Of a stretch of 64,000 nt of DNA, positions 1 through 8,278 are shown piece by piece. The notes under the pieces are model-generated. The model saw nothing but the letters and a program-made list of their open reading frames with translations. It had not been told where the DNA came from and made no database searches. The position numbers were made by a program, and so were the translations under genes. Position 1 is the first letter of the stretch. Every line of letters starts with the position of its first letter. Source of the stretch: Alcanivorax sp. 1008 (GTDB lineage: Bacteria > Pseudomonadota > Gammaproteobacteria > Pseudomonadales > Alcanivoracaceae); contig NZ_JAFMPS010000005.1 in the NCBI RefSeq assembly GCF_020667895.1, positions 1 to 64,000 on the forward strand. Direction: 5' to 3'.

Positions 1-2
1 GA

Positions 3-143
3 GTAGGTCTTGGAGCTGACTATGCCCTGAATGATGGTTGGGCTTTAAGGTTTATGGCAACGAGCTTTAGCGAAGATGCAGTGGCATTTAGTATCAACAT
101 CATGAAGCGATTTAACGTTAGTGATAGTTCAAGAGTGAGATAA
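3..143 (+). CDS. C-terminal end of an outer-membrane beta-barrel protein (partial)
   Basis: Only the last 46 codons are inside the window and the gene runs in from the left. The pattern GADYALNDGWALR, followed by alternating hydrophobic and polar residues (VAFSINIMKRF), resembles the last strands of OmpA/OmpX-type eight-stranded barrels. In those proteins a strand near the C terminus ends in an aromatic residue. Here the aromatic F is followed by a short polar tail (NVSDSSRVR), so it is not a canonical terminal Phe. The gene lies inside the Tn7-like transposon end described at 1051-1197 and may therefore be transposon cargo. The fold assignment is by eye from a short piece. Confidence 0.45.
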   Translation, partial: VGLGADYALNDGWALRFMATSFSEDAVAFSINIMKRFNVSDSSRVR

Positions 144-730
144 AAGAATCAAACAGAGTCTTATTTGATTTTGATGCGGTCTTTATCTGGCATTTTTGTT
201 AAAACAGGTGGGGTTGCCAAGTGTTTTGGCTGTGAGGTTCGCAGTCAACTCATTAAAGCAACCCCGCTTGAAGAACGAGCATCAATCCATCATTTAACTT
301 AGGCTGGTGCTTCTGGATTGCAGGCATCATGTGCCTTTGCTGGCCATTACCGGTGGTCTCTTGCCCCGATGCTGACGGCATTTCCTCGATAGCCGATGTC
401 GCCGCCCATTGCGGAGCAGCATCTCGACACAGTCAGAAAGACCAGTCCTGATGGCGTTGATCCTTGTGTTGATATTGCTGATTGCCCTTCACTACTTACC
501 GAGCAAAGGCGCCGATCTAATCGTCTGTCGGTGACGAGGTGCGCTGATACCCAGTAGCTTGTTGATGCAGGACGATCCGCGCCGGCAACCGATACAACCA
601 CCGGCCAAGGTCTATGGTAATCTTCCCGCGGGCACTTGGGGGGCATATCCGTTGGTTGATATGCATACAGGCCCTGGTGGCCATCCTATAGATGAGTTTA
701 TCGCGCCGCCGTCGCCCTGATTAAACACCG
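144..730. other. Degenerate stretch between the barrel gene and the IS remnant
   Basis: No convincing intact gene was found on either strand. The short minus-strand open frame at 347-646 has no recognisable domain and probably reflects decayed insertion-sequence DNA, because it lies just downstream of the IS3 OrfA remnant in the same direction. A short inverted pair, GGGGTTGC near 213 and GCAACCCC near 258, could form a hairpin after the barrel gene, but it has a long loop and no T tract. Confidence 0.3.
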
Positions 731-823
731 TCAGCGTAGACAGCCGCCAGTGTAATCCCCTCGATCCGTCACCTGACGGACCGCCTCAATCCTGAATTCC
801 TCGGGATCACGCCGGCTGCTCAT
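731..823 (-). pseudogene. IS3-family transposase OrfA remnant
   Basis: Reading leftward from the ATG at 823, the first 22 codons (MSSRRDPEEFRIEAVRQVTD and on) match the very conserved start of IS3-family OrfA proteins, which open with a helix-turn-helix of the type M(S/K)RR.(P)EEF(R/K)IEAV(R/K)QV. The frame then degenerates and stops at 731, before the rest of the DNA-binding domain. No intact OrfA or OrfB follows, so this is a dead fragment. It lies inside the Tn7-like end. The family call rests on the N-terminal motif alone. Confidence 0.65.
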
Positions 824-1050
824 AGATACCCCTCTGAACGCCATAGCGTGTGCCTGAAAAGTGTCTTGTACATTGGTGGCGACTCAGGTTGTCTAACCTA
901 AGATGCGAGCAAGGATGTGCCTATAAAATACGCTCAAAAAGGGTGACTACCGTAGACGAGCTAGCTCGGTCAGATCTTTGCCCTATGTAACTTCTCTGAA
1001 GTGGGCAGCCAGAGACGGGTAAATGCGGGTTTCAAAAGATACCGATTTAA

Positions 1051-1197
1051 ATTTACCAACTTTATTTGTATGAAATGTGCCAATTTTTGGCCGACCTCAC
1101 TACAATTTACCAACTTTATTTTTTCGACAATCGGCCTGAATCCCTTATAACAAGGGGTTAAGTGCAGATTATTTACCAACTTTATTTGTATATTACA
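1051..1197 (-). mobile_element. Left-type end of a Tn7-like transposon (three TnsB-type binding sites)
   Basis: On the minus strand the end begins with TGT at 1197 (TGTAATA). Three directly repeated 20-base sites follow at 1190-1171, 1124-1105 and 1070-1051. The outer two are identical, TACAAATAAAGTTGGTAAAT, and the middle one differs only in its first bases. Start-to-start distances are 66 and 54 bases. From memory, the left end of Tn7 has the same plan: terminal TGT, then three GACAAAATAGTTGGGAACT-like TnsB sites about 64 and 56 bases apart. Both the motif (ACAAA..A..GTTGG.AA.T) and the spacing agree. The element therefore runs leftward out of the window, and GGTCG at 1198-1202 would be the flanking five-base duplication if one exists. 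No tns gene is visible. In Tn7 the left end borders the cargo, which agrees with the non-transposase DNA seen here. Confidence 0.8.
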
Positions 1198-1269
1198 GGT
1201 CGCCCGGTAACGATAGCGGCTCAGGTTGGCCAGGGAAGACCCCGCTACCGAACCGGACGATTAAACTGG

Positions 1270-2439
1270 TTAAAGTGATGGAGCTTCCATCCGCGCTGCC
1301 GCGGGAGATGATTTCTCATCGTGGTTCGAGTGTTTAATTTCTGCAAGCGTAGGCTGAGACTCCCCTTCAAAAGAGGGAGTTGGAATGTCCTCCAGGCAGT
1401 AACGCGGCGCTTTTGCACCCAGAGGGGTTTCAACTGACGTTAGGAAAACTGCCTTGTTCTCTGCTTGGCGAATCGCAACCAATGTGGGGACATAAACTGG
1501 AACCTGCGCTTCATTGATGTCTGTGCTGTACATCTGCGAGTAGGCGCTGATCATGTGATCGCTGGACATGATTCGGTCCTGGTAGTTCTTGCCAGGGGAG
1601 ATCGTCATGCCTGCAATCATTTCGATAGAAGAGATCGCCCCTTCGGACATCGCGCCCACCAGGCTTCGACCCACTTCTCCGGACAAAAATGCCTCTGCGC
1701 TTTCTTCCCCACTCGGACGGATGCCATCTTGCTTTTTCAAAGGCCGAGCCTCAAACGCCAGCCGCTCACCGGTAACAGTGGTGGCACGAAGCACAACGTA
1801 GCGGTAGTAAGCAATCTTCGATTGGTCAAGCCAGCTACCAAGGAGCGGAGGGAGTTGGTCCATGGTGGTTGTGCGTTCCTGTGCGGGGTTGCCATCGCCG
1901 GGAAGAATGGTAATAACCTGGTCCGGTCCATTCAGAAGCATGCTGACAGTGAAAACACCATTTCTCTGCCATTCTTCCGGGGCGCTGGGCCGGCGGGGCT
2001 GGATCTTAACGTGAGTCGGCAAGTAACGCAGGTGTGCCTGTCCAGGGAAGTAACTAAGCACCTCCCCCCAAAAGGCGGAGTACACCTTCGGCTGATCGCC
2101 GTTGCCCTCGCTGACCTGGTGGCATGACTTGAAGAGCATTGTGCCTCCAGCCTGCACCGCCGGCGCAGTGCCTTTGCCAGAAAGAAAGTTGGGCATTTCA
2201 TAGCGCGGCGATCGCCGACTGGCGGCATTCGGGTCGGGGCGAAGAAATACACGAATCGGCGCCCCAGTAAAAAAGTCAGTACCAAAGGCGCATTGCGGTT
2301 CGCTGGAGAGGTCAAACCCGCCGATAACCATCGCGATGGTCTCCCCGCCGCCCGTGTTGCTTTTGGCTCCCTTGCGTTGAGCTTCAACGCTCTTCGAGAG
2401 GTTCTTGAGGTGTGCCAGAGATGATGTGTTTGCAGTCAT
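1270..2439 (-). CDS. Unknown 389-aa protein coupled to a YqaJ-type exonuclease
   Basis: The gene starts with ATG overlapping the stop of the exonuclease gene (ATGA, 2436-2439), and AGGAG sits about seven bases upstream, so the two are translationally coupled. The protein has no signal peptide or membrane segment. Its N-terminal 30 residues are polar and helical, the middle is beta-rich, and the C-terminal 40 residues are a disordered polar tail. No domain was recognised. In phage and mobile-element recombination modules a YqaJ/lambda-type exonuclease is usually paired with a single-strand annealing or ssDNA-binding partner, so such a role is possible, but this is inference from context only. 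The gene ends about 70 bases from the Tn7-like transposon end and is not interrupted by it. Confidence 0.7.
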   Translation of the reverse strand: MTANTSSLAHLKNLSKSVEAQRKGAKSNTGGGETIAMVIGGFDLSSEPQCAFGTDFFTGAPIRVFLRPDPNAASRRSPRYEMPNFLSGKGTAPAVQAGGTMLFKSCHQVSEGNGDQPKVYSAFWGEVLSYFPGQAHLRYLPTHVKIQPRRPSAPEEWQRNGVFTVSMLLNGPDQVITILPGDGNPAQERTTTMDQLPPLLGSWLDQSKIAYYRYVVLRATTVTGERLAFEARPLKKQDGIRPSGEESAEAFLSGEVGRSLVGAMSEGAISSIEMIAGMTISPGKNYQDRIMSSDHMISAYSQMYSTDINEAQVPVYVPTLVAIRQAENKAVFLTSVETPLGAKAPRYCLEDIPTPSFEGESQPTLAEIKHSNHDEKSSPAAARMEAPSL

Positions 2440-3764
2440 GGGCTAACTCCTAAGGATTCCCTGCTATCAAGCTCGGGATTATCGATGTCATGATCATTAA
2501 CAATATCGGCATCGTCAGCCGGGGTGGGTGCGAGTGATTCGCAAAGTGCCTCGAATGATGGGATGAGCAAATCGCCCGCGACATCTCGCACGGCCCTGTA
2601 TAGCTCCGCCTCTACAGACTTGGATTGATGGTGAGGCGGCCGCAACGAGATAATCTCATCCTGAAGTAGCATGCCCTGTGGATCTGCCTGTATGGCCCCG
2701 GCTGCATGCAGGCTCACGAGTTTTTCGAAGGCCGCCTTTTCATTAAACTCACCGCTCTCAAGCATGAAGGATGTGGGTGAAATCCCAGCAGACTGCAGCA
2801 GCAACAAAACACCTTGGCGATCTATGGATTCCTTTCGGCGCGCGCTAATGCTGTATGGCCCGGTCTTCACTTTATGCCCATCGGTAAACCCACGAGACTG
2901 CAGGTACGACTTGATTTGCTCACTATGGGTCTTCGCTCTTTGCTCGGCGAAAGTCAGCAAGGCCTTCCAGGCGCCATACTCTGCCACCATCATGTCGAGT
3001 TCTGGAGATGATTCTAGTAGGACGGCCTCGTCAAGAAAGTCCGGCGCTGCTGGTGTCTTGCCGGCAAGAACATACTCTTCCCAGTAGAAGTCTCCCGCAT
3101 CAAGAACCTCGGACAGTATCCCCGGGTCGTGGCGAACATTGACTAGACGGGGGATGCGTCGCGGGGTGTCCAGTACGCAGAGGGCGTAGGCGTCAAATTT
3201 CACGCCTGCTCTTTTGCCTTCATGGGCATATTGGTGCAGTTGGCAGCGATATTCGAGCGGCGCGCCTTGGGAGAAAAAGTGGGCAATCTCGCCAGGAGCC
3301 TTGTAGTCAATAAGAATGCGCGCATTGCCAATCCGCCAAATGGAATCTAGGTTGCGGCGCACCCATGGATGCGTGGCGTCAGGGGCAAGAGACTCAATGG
3401 CATCGATGGCCTCCTGGTCTACCGTCGCGCCGAAGCGATGCAAGGAGAGGGCTTCAATATCATCTTCAAGCAGCGTACCCCAAAGCATTGGCCCTACCGG
3501 TCTTTGAGGGTGATTGAGAAGTAGCTTGTCTCGGACGATGTCTCGATCGCTTTTGAACGTGTGGATGTGCTCACCCGTTCGCGCAGTGCGCTGGGCCGCT
3601 ACGAGGCTGCCAATGTCGGAACCGCCGAAGCCTTTTAACCGGTCAATATGCCAAAGCAACCGGTCGGGCTCCTCGCGCGCGACGATCTGAAGCCATTCCT
3701 CTGCTCGTTTGTGCGGGATATATCGGGCCTGTGGTAGTGCCCGGATCGCTGTTAAGGGTGACAT
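2436..3764 (-). CDS. YqaJ/lambda-exonuclease-like nuclease
   Basis: The 442-aa protein shows the PD-(D/E)XK signatures of the YqaJ viral recombinase family. GFGGSDIGSLV lies near the N terminus, followed by GTLLEDDIE, then ILIDYKAPG carrying the metal-binding D and the K of the active site, then YRCQLHQYAH with the conserved Q. A C-terminal region of about 200 residues is predicted helical. Such enzymes digest one strand from double-strand ends for annealing-type recombination. The frame is open upstream to 3872, but the ATG at 3764 (MSPLTAIRALPQ) is preferred because the promoter-like element at 3772-3797 lies directly before it. It forms an operon with the downstream 389-aa gene. Confidence 0.85.
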   Translation of the reverse strand: MSPLTAIRALPQARYIPHKRAEEWLQIVAREEPDRLLWHIDRLKGFGGSDIGSLVAAQRTARTGEHIHTFKSDRDIVRDKLLLNHPQRPVGPMLWGTLLEDDIEALSLHRFGATVDQEAIDAIESLAPDATHPWVRRNLDSIWRIGNARILIDYKAPGEIAHFFSQGAPLEYRCQLHQYAHEGKRAGVKFDAYALCVLDTPRRIPRLVNVRHDPGILSEVLDAGDFYWEEYVLAGKTPAAPDFLDEAVLLESSPELDMMVAEYGAWKALLTFAEQRAKTHSEQIKSYLQSRGFTDGHKVKTGPYSISARRKESIDRQGVLLLLQSAGISPTSFMLESGEFNEKAAFEKLVSLHAAGAIQADPQGMLLQDEIISLRPPHHQSKSVEAELYRAVRDVAGDLLIPSFEALCESLAPTPADDADIVNDHDIDNPELDSRESLGVSP

Positions 3765-3771
3765 GGGATAA

Positions 3772-3797
3772 TCCCGTATATAGTGTCTTATACGAAG
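3772..3797. promoter_or_regulatory. Palindromic promoter/operator element, copy A
   Basis: TCCCGT, 14 bases, ACGAAG: one copy of a two-armed element that recurs at divergent gene starts across the window. On the minus strand the hexamer CTATAT sits flush against ACGGGATT and would serve the exonuclease gene. The other arm is degenerate (ACGAAG instead of ACGGGA). Confidence 0.5.
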
Positions 3798-3883
3798 GAC
3801 TGTAGCATGAAGAGAGGTCAAAAAAAAGCCGGCCGTGTCGGGGGGGAGTGGGCCGGCTGCAAAGTGCAACAAGTTATGAAAGG

Positions 3884-3904
3884 GGCCTGCAAGGGCAGCA
3901 GGCC
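3884..3904. other. Hairpin in the 3765-4061 intergenic region
   Basis: GGCCTGC, a seven-base loop, then GCAGGCC form a perfect 7-bp stem. There is no T tract on either side, so it is not an ordinary terminator. It could be a leader structure of the divergent transcripts. The rest of this intergenic region holds only the promoter-like elements listed separately. Confidence 0.35.
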
Positions 3905-4041
3905 ATGACCACTATAATACATAATATACGGAGGCAAAAGAAGTAAATCAGGGCCGGCTAGGGGGGCTATAAGGCTCTTTCGGGGCTGAATTTAGTGGGC
4001 TTCTTTTCGGCTTAAACCTGCGGTATGATACGCCAATAGGG

Positions 4042-4055
4042 CATTATACGGGATA
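4042..4055 (+). promoter_or_regulatory. Promoter-like half element before the dot operon, copy B
   Basis: CATTAT directly followed by ACGGGATA, seven bases before the dotI start codon. The same junction, a -10-like hexamer fused to ACGGGATA, occurs at 52184-52197 and, on the minus strand, at 47761. The left arm is not recognisable here. If CATTAT is the -10 box, the transcript would start at or next to the dotI ATG, giving a very short leader. Confidence 0.45.
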
Positions 4056-4061
4056 TTTTAG

Positions 4062-4712
4062 ATGACTAAGAAGGCGTTGGGTGATGATCAAGCGCTGTTC
4101 AACGAGCGTGAAATCCGCACCTTGCAGGGCGTTAATAGAGCGCTAATGGTTGCAGTCATTGTGCTGGCGGTCCTTGTGGGCGTCCTCGGGATTGCAGTAT
4201 GGGGCGCGGGCGCGCTTAAGCCGGCTCCTCAGTATGTGGGCATTACCAACGATCTGCGTTTCGTCGAGCTTAGCGCCGAGACGGACCCTGTTCTTCAGGA
4301 TGCACAGATCACGGCCTTTGCTGCTCGAGCGATCCAGTCGTGCCTAGCGTTTGATTTTGCGAATTATCGAGATCAAATACTTGCTTGTACCCAGCGGCAC
4401 TTCACCGCAGAGGGTGAAAGGGCATTTCTTCAAGCGATGACGTCGTCAGGAACCATTGAACTTCTGAAGAATGAGCGTCGAGTGTCTAGGGCTGTGATAA
4501 AGGGCGTGCCCGTCATCTCTCGAAAGGGTAGCCGCGGTACGGTTTACGCTTGGGAAGTGACCGTGCCGCTCACGCATGAGCTTGCTAACAATGCGGACAC
4601 TCAGCGTCGCGAACGTATCGCCAGAATTCTGATCGTCAGAGACAACACCAAAGCCCTCCATGAGGGGGTCGGGGTGACCCAATTCAACATGGAAATTGAC
4701 AGAGGCAAATAA
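4062..4712 (+). CDS. dotI: DotI/IcmL-family T4SS protein (TraM of IncI)
   Basis: Inner-membrane component of the type IVB (Dot/Icm, MPF-I) channel. The 216-aa protein has a cytoplasmic N terminus of about 28 residues, one membrane helix at about 29-50, and a periplasmic NTF2-like domain (CLAFDFANYRDQILACTQRHFT and on) that matches the DotI/IcmL family in order and length. The family is known to form a complex with DotJ in Legionella, whereas IncI plasmids carry only TraM. It opens the main transfer operon and overlaps dotH by one base (TAATG). A promoter-like element lies directly upstream. Confidence 0.9.
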   Translation: MTKKALGDDQALFNEREIRTLQGVNRALMVAVIVLAVLVGVLGIAVWGAGALKPAPQYVGITNDLRFVELSAETDPVLQDAQITAFAARAIQSCLAFDFANYRDQILACTQRHFTAEGERAFLQAMTSSGTIELLKNERRVSRAVIKGVPVISRKGSRGTVYAWEVTVPLTHELANNADTQRRERIARILIVRDNTKALHEGVGVTQFNMEIDRGK

Positions 4713-5644
4713 TGATTCGAAGAATTATCTGTACTCTGAGCCTTATAGCCATTGCAGGCGCCGCGTCTGCGCAGGATCGGCTATCTGCCATTGCAGAGGA
4801 AGAGGGCGGGATGTCGCCAACCACAGAGGGCGCTATACGAGATACGATGCCCGTGCCTCCTGAGGAGATCACGATCTATCGCCGGTATTCGGATGATGTA
4901 TCCCGGGCGGTAAACGAGCCTCTTCGCCCGCCGGCCCCAGAGGTGCGAAGCGTTAAATTAAATACGGGGCCAGGAGCCCTTCCGCCTGTCATTCAGGTGC
5001 AGCCTGGGTTTGATACGACGATTAATTTCGTCGATGTCACCGGCAATGCCTGGCCGGTAGTTGAGGCTGGAACCGGGCGTCCTGACAACTATATGGTCAA
5101 GGTCACTGCAGAATCGTCGGTTACGATACGGCCAACAGCGGCCTATCAGCTAAGCAATCTACGAGTACACCTCAAAGGGTATCCGCGTCCCCTGGCCTTC
5201 ACCATGCTGCACGATGCCTCGGCCGTCGATTATGACGTCACGGCAATCATGCCAATCATGAACCCAGAGACAGATATCGCAAGAATGGTTCAGTCAAGGA
5301 TCCAGTCTGAGGCCCCCGGCCTGCCGGAGGCGGTATTGACGCAGTTCCTTGATGGCGTCGCAGTGCGCGATGCTCAGCGCATTATGCTGACCGGCAACAG
5401 CAAAACGGATGCCTTTTGGTACAAAGGTAAGTTGATTATCCGGTCACCGCTAAGGCTGATGTCTCCGAGACCAACAACCAAGCTGGCGGGGCACAGCGGA
5501 TATGCTGTGTATGTCGCGGAGCAGGCCCGTGCGGTCGTTTTGCTCATCGATGAGAGCACCGGTCAGCCCGTTCATGTACAGCTATCGCTTACCCAAGACA
5601 TTCGAGAGAAGTCAATGCAGGCAGCCGCGGGAGAAACTCGATGA
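4712..5644 (+). CDS. dotH: DotH/IcmK-family core-complex protein (TraN)
   Basis: This is the periplasmic/outer-membrane core subunit of the type IVB system, a VirB9-like role with DotC, DotD, DotF and DotG. The 310-aa protein has a clear Sec signal peptide (IICTLSLIAIAGAASA, cleavage near residue 20). A proline-rich stretch follows, and then the conserved beta domain (FDTTINFVDVTGNAWPV near residue 105 and IIRSPLRLMSP near 245) typical of the family. It lies in the canonical IncI order traM-traN-traO and overlaps dotG by four bases. Confidence 0.9.
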   Translation: MIRRIICTLSLIAIAGAASAQDRLSAIAEEEGGMSPTTEGAIRDTMPVPPEEITIYRRYSDDVSRAVNEPLRPPAPEVRSVKLNTGPGALPPVIQVQPGFDTTINFVDVTGNAWPVVEAGTGRPDNYMVKVTAESSVTIRPTAAYQLSNLRVHLKGYPRPLAFTMLHDASAVDYDVTAIMPIMNPETDIARMVQSRIQSEAPGLPEAVLTQFLDGVAVRDAQRIMLTGNSKTDAFWYKGKLIIRSPLRLMSPRPTTKLAGHSGYAVYVAEQARAVVLLIDESTGQPVHVQLSLTQDIREKSMQAAAGETR

Positions 5645-6783
5645 ACCCACTTAAGGCTATGTCTGCGCGACAAAAAATCGTCCTGGTGATCTTGGGCGTA
5701 TTCGCCCTGTTGTTCTTTGTTGTTGTCGTATCGATGTTTGGCGGCGATGAAAGAAGTCAGCTCAGCGAAGTGCAGGGCGGTGCTTCCGTAGGAGCTGGTG
5801 CTGGCCAGGTTGTCGAGGGTGAGGAAACGGACGCCTATAACGATTTGAACGTTGACTATCAGATCAGGCAGCAAGAAGAGTCCAGGGAAACCGGCGAGCA
5901 AGTGGTCGCGCCCATTTCGCTGGACCTTTCTGTTGAGACGACCACAAGTCCGATCGCTCAAGGGCCATCGGTAGATCAAATGGCGCAACCAGATCTTGAA
6001 GCGCAGAGACAGCGGGCGGATGCAAGAGCCCAGGCTGTCCAGCAAAAAAGAGCTTTTTTCGAGGCCCTCCTGCAGAAAAAATCTAATTCCTCTGCAGCAA
6101 TACAAAGCGTCCCATCGCAATTTTTGGCGGAGGATGGTGGCTCTCAAGGCGGGGCTGTCACGGGCGGGGCAAATGTCGTCGCAACAGGGATGGGCCCGTC
6201 AAGTCAGCAGCCGGTGAGCCGAAGCCAGATCACACCAGGCGAGATTGAATTTGCCGTAATCCAGACGTCGGTCACATCAGACAGCCCCTCCCCTGTGAGG
6301 GCGGAGATTCTTTCGGGGCCTCTTAAGGGTGCCGTGCTCGTCGGAAATTTTACAGCTGGCAGAGATGGTCTGGTTGTAGCGTTTAACAGTATGTCTTGGA
6401 AAGGAAACTTCGCCAGCGTCAGCGCCGTTGCAATCGATGCGGAAACCGCAAGAACCGCGATGGCTACGGATGTTGACTATCATCGAATTCAGCGTTGGGG
6501 TTCGTTGATGCTCGCGGGTGCTGCCAGGGGCGCAAAAGCAGTTGTAGAGCTAGAGAGCGATGTGACAGTCCCAGCTGGAAGCGACACCGTCATCAAAAGT
6601 AGAGACCAATTAAGTGACGGAGAAATTGCCATGATGATCTTCGGCGAAGCCGGCGATGTGGCAATTGAGATGCTGAAGCGTAATTTTGATCGCCCTCCAA
6701 CTATCACGATCGACCAGGGGACTACTGTAGGCATGATGTTCATGGCGCCTGTCGATGCTCCGTGGCTGCCGGCTAGAAGGTAA
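5641..6783 (+). CDS. dotG: DotG/IcmE-family channel protein (TraO)
   Basis: The 380-aa protein is VirB10-like. It has a short cytoplasmic N terminus, a membrane helix at about 14-34 (IVLVILGVFALLFFVVVVSM), a variable glutamine-rich linker, and a C-terminal TrbI/VirB10 beta-barrel domain from about 200 (VRAEILSGPLKGAVLVGNF, then MSWKGN, then GTTVGMMFM at the end). The family spans both membranes and forms the central channel. The protein lacks the long pentapeptide repeat region of Legionella DotG and is close in length to IncI TraO. It sits between dotH and the dotF-like gene, as in R64. Confidence 0.9.
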   Translation: MNPLKAMSARQKIVLVILGVFALLFFVVVVSMFGGDERSQLSEVQGGASVGAGAGQVVEGEETDAYNDLNVDYQIRQQEESRETGEQVVAPISLDLSVETTTSPIAQGPSVDQMAQPDLEAQRQRADARAQAVQQKRAFFEALLQKKSNSSAAIQSVPSQFLAEDGGSQGGAVTGGANVVATGMGPSSQQPVSRSQITPGEIEFAVIQTSVTSDSPSPVRAEILSGPLKGAVLVGNFTAGRDGLVVAFNSMSWKGNFASVSAVAIDAETARTAMATDVDYHRIQRWGSLMLAGAARGAKAVVELESDVTVPAGSDTVIKSRDQLSDGEIAMMIFGEAGDVAIEMLKRNFDRPPTITIDQGTTVGMMFMAPVDAPWLPARR

Positions 6784-6787
6784 AATC

Positions 6788-8278
6788 ATGACGAATGGAA
6801 AAGATGATTTTAATGACGACGATTTCTTCGAGCACGAACTGGAGGGCCTCGCCGGGGACCTGCAGACGCTCGATACAGAGCCGTTGTTGTACCCCGAGGA
6901 AGTTCATCCTCTTCGCGGTGGCGAGGGCGTGGCGAGCGAGGTAGAGCAGAATCCGGATGACGTATTTGACAGCTTTGACGCGCAGGAGACGGATTCTCAT
7001 GAGGCGAGTGGCGGCCCAGATGAAGATGATGGGTTTATGGACTCGTTCGATGCGTTTGACGCCCAGCCCATCGACCAGACACCTCAGCCCCCTGTCGACA
7101 CGCCGTCCGGTGGTACTTCAGATCCGGCAGAGGAGATGTCTTGGCCTATAGATGAGACGCCTGAGCCAGAGGTCCCGACTCTTGAGGCGGACAGCTCGCA
7201 AGAGGTTGTGCCGGAGGTCATTTCCTTCGAGGAGGAAGATCCATCGCCGACGCCTGAGGCTTCTGGGAGTGACGCTCCTCCAGCAGGCCAGCCGGAGCAA
7301 GACGAAGATGAAGATCTTGCATTTGGAGTCGATGAGCACTCGGCATCCCCCAGCCGCGGCACCCTTAGCACGACGAAGATAGCCCTGATTGCAGCGCCCA
7401 TCATTTTGGTGGCGGTGGGGTTTGGTGTTTTCATTAAATACCAGCAGCTAATGGGCGGGCAGCCATCAAGAAACGCAACAAATTCCGCGCAGTTTGTTCC
7501 AGCGCAAGAATCCGCCGTGCTGCCCGCGCTCGAGTCCGCGCCAGCACCGCAATCTACGCCTGCTCAGACTGCTGCTGAGCCACCGCCAAGTCGCGCACCT
7601 GTAGAAAACGATCTCTTTGCACCAGTTGCTCCTGTGGATGAGGCTCCAACTCCATCCAAGCCTGCTCTGCAGCGTCAAGATGTTGCCACCACTGACGATA
7701 CGGTAATCCCGCCAGGCGGAGCATTTTCAAGCAGTTTCTACGAAAGAATGGGAGACCCCCGCGTGCAGTTCAATCCTCAGAAAGTAGTGGTTGAGCCCGC
7801 CGGTGAAGATGTATCCATCAAACGTTCTGTCGCAGGAGATGCTCCTGCCCAAAGCGCATCGGCTGTAGAAACTGTTGATAGTGGGCTCGGCGGAGCGACG
7901 GAATGGCTAAGAGCCCAATTCTCTGCTGTTCGGGAAGACATGGTCGCGATTAACACCAAGCTCGATAGAGCCGCAGAGGAAAGAGAGGATCTTCGCGATG
8001 GCCTAGATGGCTTGTCTCGCCGGGTCAGCGCACTCGAAAGCCCCTCGCCCGCACAGCGGCCAGCAGGCCAGTCACCTGCCCCAGTTTCTGATGGCTCCGC
8101 CAGAATGCGGATTATTGGCTTAATCAATGGCAAAGCATGGGTGGTCGTTGGAGAAGACGTTGTTACCAGGACCATCCAAGCTGGCGATAATATTCCAGGC
8201 TTTGGAGAGGTCTTAGAGATCCGGGATGACGCCTGTGGTGTGAGGTTCGTTGGCGGCCAGAGAGTCTGTATTGAATGA
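6788..8278 (+). CDS. DotF/IcmG-like T4SS protein (TraP position)
   Basis: The start at 6788 (MTNGKDDF) is preferred over an earlier in-frame ATG because the earlier one lies inside dotG. The 496-aa protein has a very acidic cytoplasmic region to about residue 190 and a single membrane helix at about 196-217 (IALIAAPIILVAVGFGVFI). A Pro/Ala/Gln-rich periplasmic linker follows, then a coiled coil at about 375-410, and a compact C-terminal beta domain (RIIGLINGKAWVVVGEDVV to CIE). This bitopic plan and the position after dotG match DotF/IcmG and IncI TraP. It is longer than usual because of the acidic N-terminal extension. Sequence identity is low, so the name rests on topology and synteny. Confidence 0.75.
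   Translation: MTNGKDDFNDDDFFEHELEGLAGDLQTLDTEPLLYPEEVHPLRGGEGVASEVEQNPDDVFDSFDAQETDSHEASGGPDEDDGFMDSFDAFDAQPIDQTPQPPVDTPSGGTSDPAEEMSWPIDETPEPEVPTLEADSSQEVVPEVISFEEEDPSPTPEASGSDAPPAGQPEQDEDEDLAFGVDEHSASPSRGTLSTTKIALIAAPIILVAVGFGVFIKYQQLMGGQPSRNATNSAQFVPAQESAVLPALESAPAPQSTPAQTAAEPPPSRAPVENDLFAPVAPVDEAPTPSKPALQRQDVATTDDTVIPPGGAFSSSFYERMGDPRVQFNPQKVVVEPAGEDVSIKRSVAGDAPAQSASAVETVDSGLGGATEWLRAQFSAVREDMVAINTKLDRAAEEREDLRDGLDGLSRRVSALESPSPAQRPAGQSPAPVSDGSARMRIIGLINGKAWVVVGEDVVTRTIQAGDNIPGFGEVLEIRDDACGVRFVGGQRVCIE

Noticed and set aside
347-646. A 99-codon minus-strand gene
   Set aside because: No recognisable domain; it lies in the decayed DNA behind the IS3 OrfA remnant, with no ribosome site.
1051-1190. 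Plasmid iterons or a CRISPR-like array for the three 20-base repeats
   Set aside because: There are only three copies with unequal spacers of 34 and 46 bases and no adjacent rep or cas gene. The terminal TGT and spacing fit a Tn7-like end better.
1465-2127. A 220-codon open frame on the plus strand opposite the 389-aa gene
   Set aside because: It lies antisense to a well-supported coupled gene, has cysteine- and histidine-rich random-looking composition and no ribosome site.
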